Of a stretch of DNA of 64,000 nt, positions 34,404 to 45,172 are shown piece by piece (position 1 is the first letter of the stretch; every line of letters begins with the position of its first letter). Source of the stretch: Rhodosorus marinus. Lineage: Eukaryota; Rhodophyta; Stylonematophyceae; Stylonematales; Stylonemataceae. The position numbers and the translations under genes are program-made. The notes beneath the pieces are model-generated. The model saw nothing but the letters and a program-made list of their open reading frames with translations. It made no database searches and had not been told where the DNA came from. The stretch is from positions 3,127,942-3,191,941 of the forward strand of contig JAMWBK010000004.1 in NCBI GenBank assembly GCA_029953675.1, given 5' to 3'.

Positions 34404-35178
34404 TTACTCCCATTCCTCAAGCCTTTGCTTTTCAGCATCGTCGAGAATTTTCTTTGAAAAGGAGAACGGGATCAACGCTTCAAGCGTAGTTCGTCGTATT
34501 CGACCACTCGGCTGCATCATGTACACGTCCATGTTTCCAAACTCGGACAAAACTTGCCTGCACGCACCTGGGCGGAACATGAGGCCAGAGCTTTAGCCAG
34601 ATGCTAAATTAAGGTTCATAGCTCTTGAAGCGCAACCGCAGACATGGTTAGATACTTGAGTCTCACCACATGGGTAAATGAATTCCTCTGAATGGTCAGA
34701 GGTAACGACGATGGCCTTGAAATTTCTCTCGCCATTGCTCGCAGCCTAGGGTTGACGACGGATGGTATGGAAGATTAGCTGTTTCAAGTAAAGATGAAGA
34801 AATTGGTCTACGGCTTCATCCTTGCGTACTTTGAACAAAGCAGTACGCTCTGCGCATATAGTCAAACCGTACGAAGAATTTTCGACGTTACATCCACCAT
34901 ATGTATCCCCGCTTGAGGCAAGGAGAGCCGCTCCAACCCGATAGTTTGAGTAAGGCGAGTACCTGAAAAGACACAACTTGTAGGTGAAAAACCGAGGCCT
35001 AAGATCGGATTTCGAAATACCGCGCGATCCCAAAGATTTGGAGGGACGTTGACACGCATTTGATGCAACCGGAGAAGATGAGATCTTACGCTTTCAATTT
35101 CGCCTTGTCGGCAACTGCCATGAGTTGATCCAGCTCTTCCTCGTCTAACGACGGAGCAGTACTACTTTCTAGCTCCAT
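34404..35178 (-). CDS. CDA: Cytidine deaminase (four exons)
   Basis: Minus-strand exons 35178-35090, 34962-34830, 34745-34667, 34567-34404 join in phase (2, 0, 1) to give 154 aa. Catalytic signatures are complete: [34 protein letters not shown] (zinc-binding CAE with the catalytic Glu) and [12 protein letters not shown] (second zinc-binding pair), the latter reconstituted across the exon 3/4 junction. The C-terminal LIPFSF motif is also typical. It is a homotetrameric-type CDA by length, deaminating (deoxy)cytidine in pyrimidine salvage. It is the last clear housekeeping gene before the transposon-rich subtelomere. Confidence 0.94.
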
Positions 35179-35597
35179 TCAGTTGCTTATTCGTTTTACT
35201 TCGCTACGCTTTCTCCACCTCGCGAGCAATCACCAAACCGGTAACCACGCAAGCCGATTTTCGGGCCTAAGCCGGTCCTGGAGCACAATATTGGGGTTTA
35301 AACTACTAAAATGCACATCATTTCGGGATTTCCGTTGCGAGCCTGTATTCCTGGGCTGGTTCGTACCCTTGCAATTAAGTTCGATTCCTCGCCGCCTCTG
35401 CTCGACCAATTCCTTGGGTTTTGTCTAGTTGTTTGCACTGTGTCACCATTGCTGCAACATGTGCCGCTATCGGCGAAGTCAAGCCGTGAACACCCATGCC
35501 CATTGAGAGTTCGTCGAGAACCTCCTAAACAGAAGGTACCCTTAATTATCTGAATTCTATTTCTACTCGGAACAAGTGGTAACATTGTCTGGGGTTC
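35179..35597. other. Intergenic boundary with a telomere-like trace
   Basis: No gene is supported. The last bases (about 35587-35597, GTCTGGGGTT) match the 16-bp telomere-like unit and abut a LINE relic. This marks where the subtelomeric mobile DNA begins. Confidence 0.5.
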
Positions 35598-36178
35598 GCG
35601 GTGGCTGAACCAATGTCAATTTCGGGAGATCATGCAGGAGCCAACAGACTACTTCGAGAACTATGACAAGAGGCCGCCACCAGGTGGCCATCCACCCGAG
35701 AACGTGGCAGGGATTCGCAATTGATGTGCTGTGGGCTCGCCACTACATAGCAGACGGCTTCCACTGGGCTGAGAAACAAATGCAATTGGAGCCAAGCATG
35801 CGGAGCACTGAAAACTCGCACATTACAAGGAGGCAATATCGATTGAGCACCCGGACGATACATGCACACCGATCGCGATCGAGACATTTAGACGGATAGG
35901 AGAGATCACACAAGAGTTTCTTCGGGTAGGATGCAGTCATATGATGACAAAGATCGAGGAGCTGAGCAACGTACGCGCTCAGATAAACGGGACGCTTTGG
36001 GAAAGGAACGAAGAGCTTGCATTAGCAGCTCTTCGTGTGGATCAGTGGGACCAGCCGCTGATTCCGTAATTTTCTCTTTATCGTAGCTAGAGACCAGGGG
36101 GTGCGGGGTTATGCCATCCTTTCTGTAGATAGTGATCCAATTGGTGTTGCCCTGCATTAGGCAGCTGCCCAATAAAGG
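35598..36178 (+). mobile_element. Decayed 5'-truncated LINE relic (endonuclease end and 3' tail)
   Basis: Translation across frames recovers RWLN...EPTDYFENYD, then KEAISIEHPDD, TPIAIETFRRIGEITQEFL, LSNVRAQINGTLW and LALAALRVDQWDQPLIP. These match the C-terminal restriction-like endonuclease region of the element at 58.6-63.5 kb. Stops and frameshifts are frequent. The end (36123-36178) keeps the family 3' tail: GATAGTGATCCAATTGGTGT, then TTAGGCAGCTGCCCAATAAAGG. It is preceded at 35587 by GTCTGGGGTT, a remnant of the 16-bp target repeat. Confidence 0.8.
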
Positions 36179-37044
36179 ATACAGCTACTAACAATGCATG
36201 CTAGTCGCAATAGAACCGATCACGCCAGCAATGAGACCTGAAAAATGACGGTGACGTGGGCGTTTCTACACGGCAATTTCCCGTCGAAAAGTGATCGTCG
36301 CCTGCTCACCACCATCTGGGTCACCATCATCTAGGGTATTGGTTGAGCGTCAGCCTAAACTACCTACATGGCGAAGCTTTGGATACAGGACAGCCTACAT
36401 AGACAGGTACGCAGCGGTGATAAAACTCCGATTGAGCTGATCAAGTTTCTTTCTGCCAAGACCAATTGCAGGTTTGTCACGAGCTCCGCTTTATTCCCAT
36501 GGATGCTACTCTGCCAATTGCGGGATGACAACAGGTGCTAACAGGACTAACGTAACCCACGAGGCCTTGATTGCTGTGGTTCCGGCTTGCTGAAGAATCG
36601 AAATCCCCGGAAGGAATTCATGAGTTGCCTACATGCACATATGACAGAACCGTGATCGCACGGGCCGATTCTATTCTTTATATGCAAACAATGTGCAACA
36701 GAAAGCTACAGGTGCGCATCACCTAGAACTTGCGAGCGGAATGTTTTGTAGTAGAAAAGTTCTGGCAGCGTGGCGAGTACACAGATTCCCAGTTCTGCGT
36801 TTTTAAAGTAGGTGATTACAACTTTTGGATGCTGCTGGTTTGCAATCGAAAGACATAGGTAGGTACCAGAATAATGTGAATGAGTAAAGCGTTCCCGCAT
36901 GATAGCGTCGGTGCTATGTGATCATTCACAGTGGTGAACAGTTATAAGTAGGAACAAAACATAACCGGATTTCCATTTATAAATCCTAGCGCGACATTAT
37001 AAGCTCCTAAGAAAGAAACAATTTAGCAGAAGCGCAGGAAACAA
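36179..37044. other. Intergenic, no supported gene
   Basis: Single minus-strand frame 36706-36900 without a domain. I see nothing else. Confidence 0.4.
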
Positions 37045-37374
37045 TTACTTGTTCTGATCGGCTTCCCTCCTCTTCCTCAGGTACTCCTCGAAGGAATCAG
37101 CCTTGTGGATTGCCTTCTGTTTTCCCTTGGGATCATTGGGATCAATTCTAGTCGGTTCCGGGTCACGAGTTGCCTCACCACCTATGGGATAACCAAGAAA
37201 TCAGTCCATTAGTCTCAAGAGAGCCAGTCATCTTAAAATCTATGGGACCACTGGTCACAAGCCCAGCCTACCTCCAAAACCCTTGCCGTCCATGACAACT
37301 ACAAGCGATCTCTGGCAAGTTGCGGAAGCATTCTTACTTGCCACATTGGGCCCAAATCCAGCAATGAAAGCCAT
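37045..37374 (-). CDS. Small conserved GKGFGGGEATRD-motif protein (two exons)
   Basis: Minus-strand exons 37374-37272 and 37181-37045 (90-bp GT-AG intron, phase 1) encode 79 aa. The N-terminus MAFIAGFGPNVASKNASATC looks like an organelle presequence (Ala/Ser/Asn-rich, no acids). The mature part reads GKGFGGGEATRDPEPTRID, then DPKGKQKAIHKADSFEEYL and ends in a charged helix. I recall similar KGFGGGEATRDP...DPKGKQ..IHKA.SF.EYL proteins of unknown function in algae, but cannot verify that here. The splice junction falls inside the Gly triplet and restores the motif, which supports the model. Plastid targeting is inference. Confidence 0.6.
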
Positions 37375-38877
37375 TTCTTCCGATATCACTCAAAGCACAA
37401 CAGCAACCTCTATGGAACACTCTTCTATGAAATCTGTGAATCACCTTCGCCTCTAGCTCCCACCCCTCTCCCACCGCCACCGGTGGATCGCAATTTATGG
37501 TATCCGAGGACCTTCGAAATCCCGCAAATCAAAGCCAAAATTCCCTTCGAAATTGAGTGGTCGGAGTGAGTGGTGGGAGTTCATCAAGCAACAGTGCAAA
37601 AACAGGATTCTGCCATAAATTAAAAACATTCGATATCCTCACGTTCGAACGCACCGAAGCCGAACCCACCGTATCAAGAAAAAAAGTTCTTCCCATAATA
37701 TTTCAACGTTTCACCTGGCGCTTGAAAGATTTGAGTTTTCATGGGATGAATCTCCACCATTCGAGATCCTTGCTCATAGCGGCAAATATGGGTATGTCAT
37801 GTCTGCGCGAATCTAACTGAGAACTTGGGGGGGGGGCAGGAGGAAAATGGGATGGGGCTTTTGCCCACCCCACCAAGGTACTTTGCCTTTTGGCAGTACC
37901 TTGGTTCATGCAAAGCAACGGCCGCGGGGGATGATTCAACAGGTAGCTGTGGAAACGGACTTCCAAAAACGTGAACACCTGAGGGACGAGCAATGCCTCG
38001 ATGAGAACTCCATCCCCGCTCCCTGCGATACGTTCGCATGTTGCTCTGGGTAAGTAGCATTGTTCTACTGAGGATAGTAGAGAGAATGCCCAGAAAGACA
38101 GCACTGGGCCCTCACACATATCTTCACAACTAGACAACTGTTCAGCTAGGCATCGCGCTTTGGAAGGCGTCCAGTTGAGCTCACATGCATTGTAGGAGTA
38201 CATTTTTGCATTCTTGACTGCCAATACATACTCAACGGATTTCTGACTCTAGACTAGAATAGGAAAAGCACGCGAACCAAGAGCTTCGAGTTGGTACCAA
38301 AAAAAAATCCATGCTCGGTCAACCAGACGGAGTTTCAAGCGATTGGACTATGTGATCTTTTACGAACTATGGACCCGCCATCTAACATTCCTGGCCGAGC
38401 AATCCAATTCGTCTAGGCGAGGTGCGTTCCCACCCTACGACACTATTTTCCTCATTCCGGAAAGATTTAGAACTAGTCCCAGAATAATTTCCCCGTCGGG
38501 AGCTCAGAAGTCAAAGAATGATTAGGGAATCAACGCCAACAAGTCCTAGCCCCGATTCTGAACATCGAGCTTGCTCACCCAGATAAGCGCATCGGGGTCA
38601 AAAAAATCTAGCGGATAAGATCATTAGCAACGCTTAGCAGTACCTCTAATCCAGGCATTCTGCACCGTCCCCAAAACCACACACAACGAACCCCACCCAG
38701 CCAACGGCTGAAGCCCGTGGAAAAAAATCGACGACCACACGAAGTCTCAGAAAACGAATTATCACTTGACATTGTGGCTACAAAACCCAACCAATTAAAA
38801 CAGAACAAGTATAGCTAAGAAATAAAATCAGAAAACTCTTATCCAATGAAATCAACCAACGTTTTAGGGTTTATGTA
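37375..38877. other. Intergenic, no supported gene
   Basis: Overlapping frames at 37739-38224 on both strands flank a G-run near 37827-37836 and have no domain. No LINE similarity was noticed before about 38880. Confidence 0.35.
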
Positions 38878-38915
38878 GCGTGGTTAGTCTGGGGTTGCGG
38901 TAGTCTGGGGTCAAT
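38878..38915 (+). repeat. Interstitial telomere-like repeats
   Basis: GTGGTTAGTCTGGGGTTGCGGTAGTCTGGGGTC-type sequence contains two degenerate copies of the 16-bp unit (TTACGTTAGTCTGGGG) just upstream of a truncated LINE. The orientation is the same as in the terminal array. Confidence 0.75.
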
Positions 38916-38969
38916 CGTTTTCAATGTTTTTAATCTGGCTTACTAACATGCAAAAAAGTGTTTAAAGTC

Positions 38970-40849
38970 CCTGCGCTCTGGGGTTAGGCCTCGCACCGTT
39001 CCTAAAGGCTCTGCGAACAAAGTTCTACGATCTAACGATTGTCGCTATCCATGACGATATTACCATCGTAGGACCCCTACAGGAACTGAAACAAGCACTA
39101 GCCTGGAGCCGAACTATGCTCCCAGCTCTTGGGGCCCGCCTGAAACTCAACAAATGCACGCTCTACAGCCGAGCATTGACGACGGCACGCGTCATCAATC
39201 GCGAGATACCTGACGTATATGTTACCCGAGAAGGCGTCACAATCCATTCTATCCCGCTAGGAAACCGGCAATACATCGAGCACGAGTGCCATGCGCTTCA
39301 AAATAGGCACGAAAGGCTCATCAAGGAAATAGCACAGCTACTGCAACATGAACTTAACACACAGGTCGCATTGCTCAGGTACTGCGCTGAAACGCGCCTA
39401 GATTATCTTCTACGATGCCTAGCCTACCCGTTCGGCCGCAGTCTGGCTTGGGAGGCGGATACCACGACCAGATATCACCTGGAAACCCTGCTCGGCGGCC
39501 TCGCTACCTCTGCCATGGAGGACGAGGAGTACCTGGAACACCCCTGGGAACAGATTGCGCTGCCATGCCGGTGGGGGGGGATTGGGGTTCGCTACTCGAC
39601 GGCGTATCCAGCCTATCGCATACTACTCGGCTTGGACAAATACCTTTCGAAGCAATGCAAGAGACTGGCCTTACATCACTGAGCTGCAGAGGCAGGTTTA
39701 TACAGACATAACTCCGGCTACGGACACCGCGACACGACTACGATGGTCCACAGAACAGCTCGCAGACCAGATCTGATCATCTGCTCGAGCGATACAACGT
39801 AGACTGCGCCCCCAAACTGCGCCCCGGATCAGAAGACTTGCCACCCTGCAGCAGACGAGGGAAAACCACCCAGGAGACGCCCCAGAAGAATGCGGCGATT
39901 GGAATAATGGTTCTACACAACAAATTCTCTCTCGGGAGGCACGCCATTCGGCATTCCAACGCCTGGTGAACAATCCGCGCGTCTCCGGGGAATATCGTGC
40001 TCGTATCAGGTCCGCGGCGGGCTCTGGATCGGGAGTCTGGCTGCGAGACTGCCGACTTCGGAGCGAAAAAGCTGAGCTCAACGGAAATGCAGGTTAATAT
40101 CCGACAACTACTGGGGCTACCGATTCCGGGGCTGCGGACTACGGAGAAGTGTACTCGATGCCGTGGTAAACACGATGCAAATGGAGTACAACGCTTTCAT
40201 CATTGCCCCACGTCGACTGGGCTGTGGCAACGTCTGCATGACGAGATATGCCCGCAGATCGCAAGGTGGCTGAACAGGTGGAACTTTCTAGACATCGAAC
40301 AGGAGCCAGAGAAGTACTTTGAAAACTACGGGCTACGGCCAGACATTATTGCTACGCATCCGAGGACATTCGAACGGTATGCGCTGGGCGTGACGGTTGT
40401 GTCCCCTCTGCAAGGGAAGTATCTGAGGCGTAGTGAGGGGGAGAATGGATATGTAGCAAGATGTGCAGAGAGCTGGAAGAAAGCGCACTACAAGGAGGCG
40501 ATGACGATAGAGCACCCGGATGACAAGTTCATCCCAATTGCGATAGAAACGTTTGGGCGGACGGGAAATATGGCACAGGAGTTTCTGCAGGACAGCTGCA
40601 AACACCTATTGCACAGGAGCGAGGAGCTGAGCGATGTAAGATCGCATATCAACCGGCAACTGTGGCGAGGTAATGCGGAGATAGCGATAGGCGCTCTGCG
40701 AGTGGACCAGTTGGAGAATCCACTGGTCCCTGTTTTTTCTTTAGAACGTAGCATGAGACCCCGGTAGCGGGGTTCGAGTAAGTATTCCCCTAGATAGCGA
40801 CAGAAGTAGTGTTACGCTGCAGTAGGCAGCTACCCAGTAAAGTTTACGG
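38970..40849 (+). mobile_element. LINE copy E: 5'-truncated, inactivated, RT to 3' end
   Basis: Begins near the RT QGDPLGP region and runs through VAIHDDITIVG (about 39050-39080), a thumb/connection region (open frame 39116-39682), the Cys/His motif (CTRCRGKHDANG...FHHCPTS) and the restriction-like endonuclease (open frame 39997-40767; RPDIIATHPRTFERYALGVTVVSP). Frameshifts near 39550-39690 and around 39990 break ORF2. In the PD-x14-D motif the final Asp is Gly, an added inactivating change. The 3' tail ends TTTACGG at 40849 and is followed directly by TTAGGTTAGTCTGGGG. Confidence 0.88.
39116..40767 (+). pseudogene. LINE ORF2 fragment (RT C-terminal part to endonuclease), frameshifted
   Basis: Two main open frames, 39116-39682 and 39997-40767, correspond to residues from just after the RT active site to the C-terminus of ORF2 in the 58.6-63.5 kb copy. 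They match over most of their length, for example IPLGNRQYIEHECHALQNRHE and ETRLDYLLRCLAYPFGRSL. The terminal SLERSMRPR-stop is conserved. Frameshifts near 39600 and 39990 inactivate it. Confidence 0.88.
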
Positions 40850-40935
40850 TTAGGTTAGTCTGGGGTTTGTCTGGAAAGTTTACGGTTGCGTTAGTCTTGG
40901 TCTGGGGATTGTTTGGATTAGTCTGGGTCTGGAAA
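40850..40935 (+). repeat. Interstitial telomere-like repeats between two LINE copies
   Basis: Starts with TTAGGTTAGTCTGGGG (one substitution from the unit) and continues with degenerate units (GTTAGTCTTGGTCTGGGG, GATTAGTCTGGGTCTGG). It includes an isolated AAAGTTTACGG at about 40876-40886, identical to the last bases of copy E, likely a remnant of an extremely 5'-truncated insertion. Confidence 0.8.
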
Positions 40936-41141
40936 GCACAGCTTGTTCGTGGTGAGAAGCAGGAGGAAAGCATTTCCAACGTTGGTGAGCCCCCCCCCGT
41001 GGGGGAGGAAAACCCAAGCAGTGAGAGTGCCCAGCGGGGTGACAATTTCCGTCTCGTTGATCCGCTTGAGGAGGGGGAACTCGACGAAAGCCAAGTGCAG
41101 TATATACCTGAGGTTGCACACTGTGATTCTCCAACGGAAAC

Positions 41142-42303
41142 AATGGACACTGCGTCCACGGTTCAAGAAGAGGAATTTCTACAGGACTTCATGGATAAGG
41201 TCTCGAAGTACACCGCCCTTTACGAAGATGTTGGGGTGGAAGCTGCAGAGATGCAGCGATTTTTTGTCAATGTCGATCGTTTATACACCAGGGCAGGCAC
41301 AACCGCCGATCTGAAGGGGATCAACGATCATCTGGAGCGGTTGGGTGCAAACCCCATGCTGTGGAACCCTTCAGAAGTGCGCAACGCAGGGCACCAGCGT
41401 CGTGGACAGAACGCGAAGATACCCTATCAATGTTGGAGTCAATCCAGAGATCAATGAACCGAGCTGTTTGGGATGGGACACCGTGAGCAACAAGACACCC
41501 TGGGACAACCGCAATTAGGACAGCAGACTATGGGACAGTCGAATGTGGGGCAACAGACTCCGGGACAGCCCGGGGTGGGACAGCAGGATCTCGCATTTCC
41601 CGCCCCAGGACATACCGCTCCCAGTGGCACCTACGCACAGCGTGCGGCCAAGGCAGCCGGCATGCGTCAACAGACAGCCCTCCGACAACTGCACGCCACG
41701 GTTGGAGGGAGTAGATGGGGCCCTGATACACACCCGGTGCTCGCGACGTTGCGCAACGTACGCCCGCCGCGCAACGAATTGGTGGCGCTCTCGGATTACA
41801 AACAAGTCCTGTGCACAGCGTTGGGTATTCCGGTACACCTGATTGCACATATCGATTTTGTTGCCACCCACGCACTGCTGGTATGTCATCCTGGCGCGAT
41901 ACCGTTGATCACCAGCGCCATTGCGAGGGGAGTGTTCCGCTCAGGTGTGTTCGGATCCTTCGCGAGACGCCGCCAAGATCACCAGGTAACAATACACACC
42001 GGAGTCGAGCCAGAAGCGCGCAACCTGATTGGGTACAATGAGAGGCTCACACTGCAGCCACATGAAGTTAGCCAACGCACACTTGAACGAGCCATTGAAC
42101 AGATGGAGAGAGTTAAGCGCCTGATTTCCCTGCGGTCGATGCCGTTCACTACCTCGGCTTCCATACATGCGCACCTGGAAGCTCGCATGGAGTATCTGCG
42201 CTCGTGCCTCGAGTCGCAGGAACCCGCAGCCCAGCGCCTACTGTCACGGAAGGAGAGAGTGAGATCCCCATGCAGGCAGGAGCCGATAACGAAGGTGCAC
42301 TGA
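41142..42303 (+). pseudogene. LINE ORF1 (copy C), with premature stop and frameshift
   Basis: Homologous to the intact ORF1 at 55902-57491. Shared blocks are TALYEDVGVEAAEMQRFF, YTRAGTTADLKGI, the central ATVGGSRWGPDTHPVLATLRNVRPPR and IDFVATHALLVCHPGAIPLITSAI. Between these lies a Gly-Gln-rich stretch (LGQPQLGQQTMGQSNVGQQ), longer than 40 residues. The TGA at 41455 splits the frame and the acidic C-terminal part has slipped to another frame after about 42240. Confidence 0.85.
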
Positions 42304-42509
42304 TCCCTGAAGTCACACCGGGCAATGCACAAAATGAATTACCGCCAGATATTGGACCCTCTGAAACTTCGGGTACCGGCAGCCCAGAGGCCCAGCCGAG
42401 CAGTATGGAAGTGGTTCATGATGAAAATACCCCCCCCCACCGACGAGACACGATCTCTCAAGAAGCCGAGACAGGAGGATACCCCATCTGCGCCCGAAAA
42501 CGCCCAATC

Positions 42510-42971
42510 ATGTTCGTCCCAGGTTCGAGAAAGCGGTCGCGAGACACCGCGCTGATCACCACGGATCCAGAGGCTTGGGAACAACGGCTTCACATGTTCC
42601 TAGTTGCGCACACGGATGACGGCCGCCGCTGGTGGATGGTCACACATAGCCCCGTACGGACCCGTGAACACGTACCTAATGCCCAGGTCAAGCATTGGAA
42701 CCTACTACTCCACCGTGCTCTAGGTCTCGCATTGAACACTGCAGCGGCTCCGCTTTTACGCCTCTTCATCATGGCACTACCTGGCCTGGCGCTAGGGATC
42801 TGTGATCTTCAGACCGGGGAACAAATGGGGCATCTCTTGGAGGGGTGATTTCTCAGTTGTATGGAAGGCGTTAAATGTGGCGGCCACCAGTCAGCCCTCT
42901 CCTCGTGAGAGGAGAGCGGATAACCAGAGACATACATGGAAGGATAAACAGGTTGTGAAGCTTGCACGTCT
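42510..42971 (+). pseudogene. LINE ORF2 N-terminal fragment (copy C)
   Basis: Begins MFVPGSRKRSRDTALITTDPEAWEQRL and continues WWMVTHSPVRTREHVP, matching the ORF2 starts at 57491 and 60265. The frame breaks near 42845 and the gene is cut by the LTR at about 42972, before any RT motif. Confidence 0.85.
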
Positions 42972-43267
42972 CAACAGCCAGCTGGGTATTACTCAAATTA
43001 TTCCATATTTCGAGTTTTATTCCCCCCCCTAATTACTCCCAAATTAGGTAATATATCCCAATTCTATCTTGTTCTTCTCTATCTTCTCCTTGTCTTCTCT
43101 CCAGCTAACCTGGGAATATCGAGTTTGCCCATCGTACTTATACTCTTGCTCCATCGGGATGTGCAATAACGATTAAGCTCAAAAGGGTGTTGCACCTCCA
43201 GAGATTTTGGCACAGCCCGAGCATAATTTTGCATAGCCGGACATTGCTGGAAGGTGGAGACGTCACA
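42972..43267 (-). repeat. 3' LTR of the Ty3/gypsy element
   Basis: About 296 bp, matching 48010-48286 with small differences, including an extra TTGTCTTCTC-like block near 43088 and indels in C-runs. In element orientation it starts TGTGACGTC. The far end is not a clean CA and is uncertain by a few bases. Confidence 0.9.
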
Positions 43268-44381
43268 TCCCTCCCACCGAAGAAGAAGCGCGGGGTCGGG
43301 CAGATTCTGCAGCACGATGAAAAATCATGTAGTAGCGAATTTGCCTTTTTGTAGCAGAGGTGTGTGGCAACTGGTGAGCTGCAATCCATCGAGCATCAGC
43401 TACAGTTTCACCCTCGAAGTATACCATATATTCGCTGGTTCCCTCTGGTTTCATACGATGACCAAGTACGGATGCGATTTCGCCTCCAGTCGCTGCTTCA
43501 GCTACCAACTCGGGTATGTCGGGTTGTACGTTGTCGGGAGAACCGACAACTTTCCTCAGCAGGGAAACGTGGAACGTTGGATGTACCTTCATTTCGGTTT
43601 GTAACTGCAGGGTATAAGCGACATTGTTCACCTTACGCTGGATTCTGAAGGGTCCGATGTATCGAGGTCTGAACGGTTTGGGATCTCGTAGCTGCAAGTT
43701 CGTGGTTGATAAGAGCACCATTTCGTCAGGGAAAAACTCAGGGTCTCGCCTTCCCGCGTCGTAGCGGATTTTCTGTACTTGCTTTGCGTACAACATGTTG
43801 TTCCTTGCTGCCATGTATTGATCCTGCTGATGCCGTAGCAAGGCTTCGGCTGCTTCGGGTATTGGTGAAGTGGTAGCTTCCTCTGCACGTGGTACTATGA
43901 ATGCTCCGGGTAACTCGGGGTTTCGGCCGTACAAAAGTTCAAAAGGTGAGTACTTAGTAGATTCCGAGATTTGCGTGTTGTAGACCAACTCCGCCATGGG
44001 AAGATCTGCGGCCCATGTAGTTCGGGTACTGTTGCATCGGAGGTATGTCTCCAACGTCTGATTGACTCGCTCCGTTTGTCCGTCCGTTTGCGGGTGATAG
44101 GCTGTACTCAAATTCGTTCTGACCTTAAGTATACCCATCAGTCGTTGCCAGAATAGGCTGGTGAACTTAGAATCCCGGTCTGAAATTATGGTTCGGGGTA
44201 ATCCCGCGAACCGTACCCAGTGTTCGAAGAATAATTCTGCCGTTTTCGCCGCATCTGCGTCCGTCCGGGTTGGTATAAATTTCGAATATTTTGTGAAGCG
44301 ATCGACAATTACTAGGATTGCATCAGCTCCCGATGTAGTCATGGGAAGACTAACGATGAAATCCATGGTGATGTCCTGCAA
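43263..44381 (-). CDS. Integrase catalytic core and chromodomain-like tail (Ty3/gypsy pol, 3' part)
   Basis: 372 codons. The core has MDFIVSLP, IVDRFTKYSKFIP, ISDRDSKFTSLFW and TAYHPQTDGQTERVNQTLE, the D-D-E pattern of gypsy integrases. Then follow a GPFRIQRKV/LQTEMKVHPTFHVSLLRK domain and a C-terminal segment VLGHRMKPEGTSEYMVYFEGE...ARWIA typical of chromovirus chromodomains. Such chromodomains steer integration toward particular chromatin. It is in the same frame as the upstream RNase H part, separated only by a TAA at about 44420. Confidence 0.88.
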   Translation of the reverse strand: MQDITMDFIVSLPMTTSGADAILVIVDRFTKYSKFIPTRTDADAAKTAELFFEHWVRFAGLPRTIISDRDSKFTSLFWQRLMGILKVRTNLSTAYHPQTDGQTERVNQTLETYLRCNSTRTTWAADLPMAELVYNTQISESTKYSPFELLYGRNPELPGAFIVPRAEEATTSPIPEAAEALLRHQQDQYMAARNNMLYAKQVQKIRYDAGRRDPEFFPDEMVLLSTTNLQLRDPKPFRPRYIGPFRIQRKVNNVAYTLQLQTEMKVHPTFHVSLLRKVVGSPDNVQPDIPELVAEAATGGEIASVLGHRMKPEGTSEYMVYFEGETVADARWIAAHQLPHTSATKRQIRYYMIFHRAAESARPRASSSVGGM

Positions 44382-44420
44382 CTTTGTTTCTGGTACAGGT
44401 AGCGGCTGTTGAAATCCTTG

Positions 44421-45098
44421 TTATGCCAGGAGTGGTTTCTGCTTTTGGCAGATTTCGCACTTTCCAACCATTGATTGAACGTCATCCCTCATTGTGCGCC
44501 AATAATAACGTCTCTTCAAAAGGTTGACTGTTTTATGAAGACCGAAATGTCCTCCCGTGGGTTCCTCATGATATCGCCGTAGTAAGTCCGGTACGAATTT
44601 CTGGGGCACACATACTCGATGGTGCCTGAACAATATGTCTTGCTTCTTCCGAAACCCTTGTTCCACATATTTGTTAGCTTCCAGATGAATTGCTTCGAAG
44701 TCAGGGTCCTGTGCGTAGGCTTCCGACCAGTTTTCATAAGGTAGAACGCTGTACATCGCCAACTGGTTGATTGCTCCCCGGCTGAGTGGGTCCGCAATAT
44801 TTTCCGCCCCTTTCTTGTATTCGATATCGAAGGAAAACGGCATTAAGCGATTCACATATCTCGCCTGTCTCTTGGTAAGCTCCTTTTGCGAGTGTAGAAA
44901 ACGCAAAGGGTTATGGTCGGTGCGAAGCACGAAGCGTTGCGCCTCTATATATGTCCGCCAGTGTAGTATTGCCAGGGTCAACGCGTATAACTCTCGTTCG
45001 TACGTTGAATATTTTTCCTCCGTAGGAGTAAACCTCTGGGAGTAGTACGCGATCGGGTGTTCTCCGTCTTCAAACGTCTGTAGTAGTACTGCGCCCAT
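44421..45098 (-). pseudogene. RNase H and integrase zinc-binding domain (Ty3/gypsy pol, middle part)
   Basis: 225 codons. RNase H region: MGAVLLQTFEDGEHPIAYYSQRF, YERELYALTLAILHWRTYI and LRTDHNPLRFL. The frame extends upstream past 45098 to include a TDASNKG-like start. It is followed by the integrase HHCC finger (H...H...CEICQ). It is cut off from RT by a frameshift and an in-frame TAG near 45220 and from integrase by the TAA near 44420. Confidence 0.85.
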
Positions 45099-45172
45099 TC
45101 CCTTGTTACTAGCATCGGTACAAATCGTAAAGGGTTTATCGAATTCCGGGTTACGCAGAACCGGCTGCTGCT

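Larger units (their letters stand above)
40936..42971 (+). mobile_element. LINE copy C: ORF1 and start of ORF2, damaged and interrupted
   Basis: Contains ORF1 (41148-42500 region) with an in-frame stop at 41455-41457 and frameshifts near 42230-42330. It continues with the N-terminal part of ORF2 from ATG 42510 to about 42970, where a Ty3/gypsy LTR begins. The usual TAATG junction reads TCATG here, so the ORF1 stop is lost. ORF2 shifts frame at about 42845 and continues as GDFSVVWKAL to KLARL. The continuation of ORF2 is not found on the far side of the LTR element. Confidence 0.85.

Noticed and set aside
38970-40849. LINE copy E as a functional endonuclease gene
   Set aside because: It is 5'-truncated, frameshifted twice, and the second acidic residue of the PD-x14-D motif is changed (YALGVTV versus YAIDVTV).
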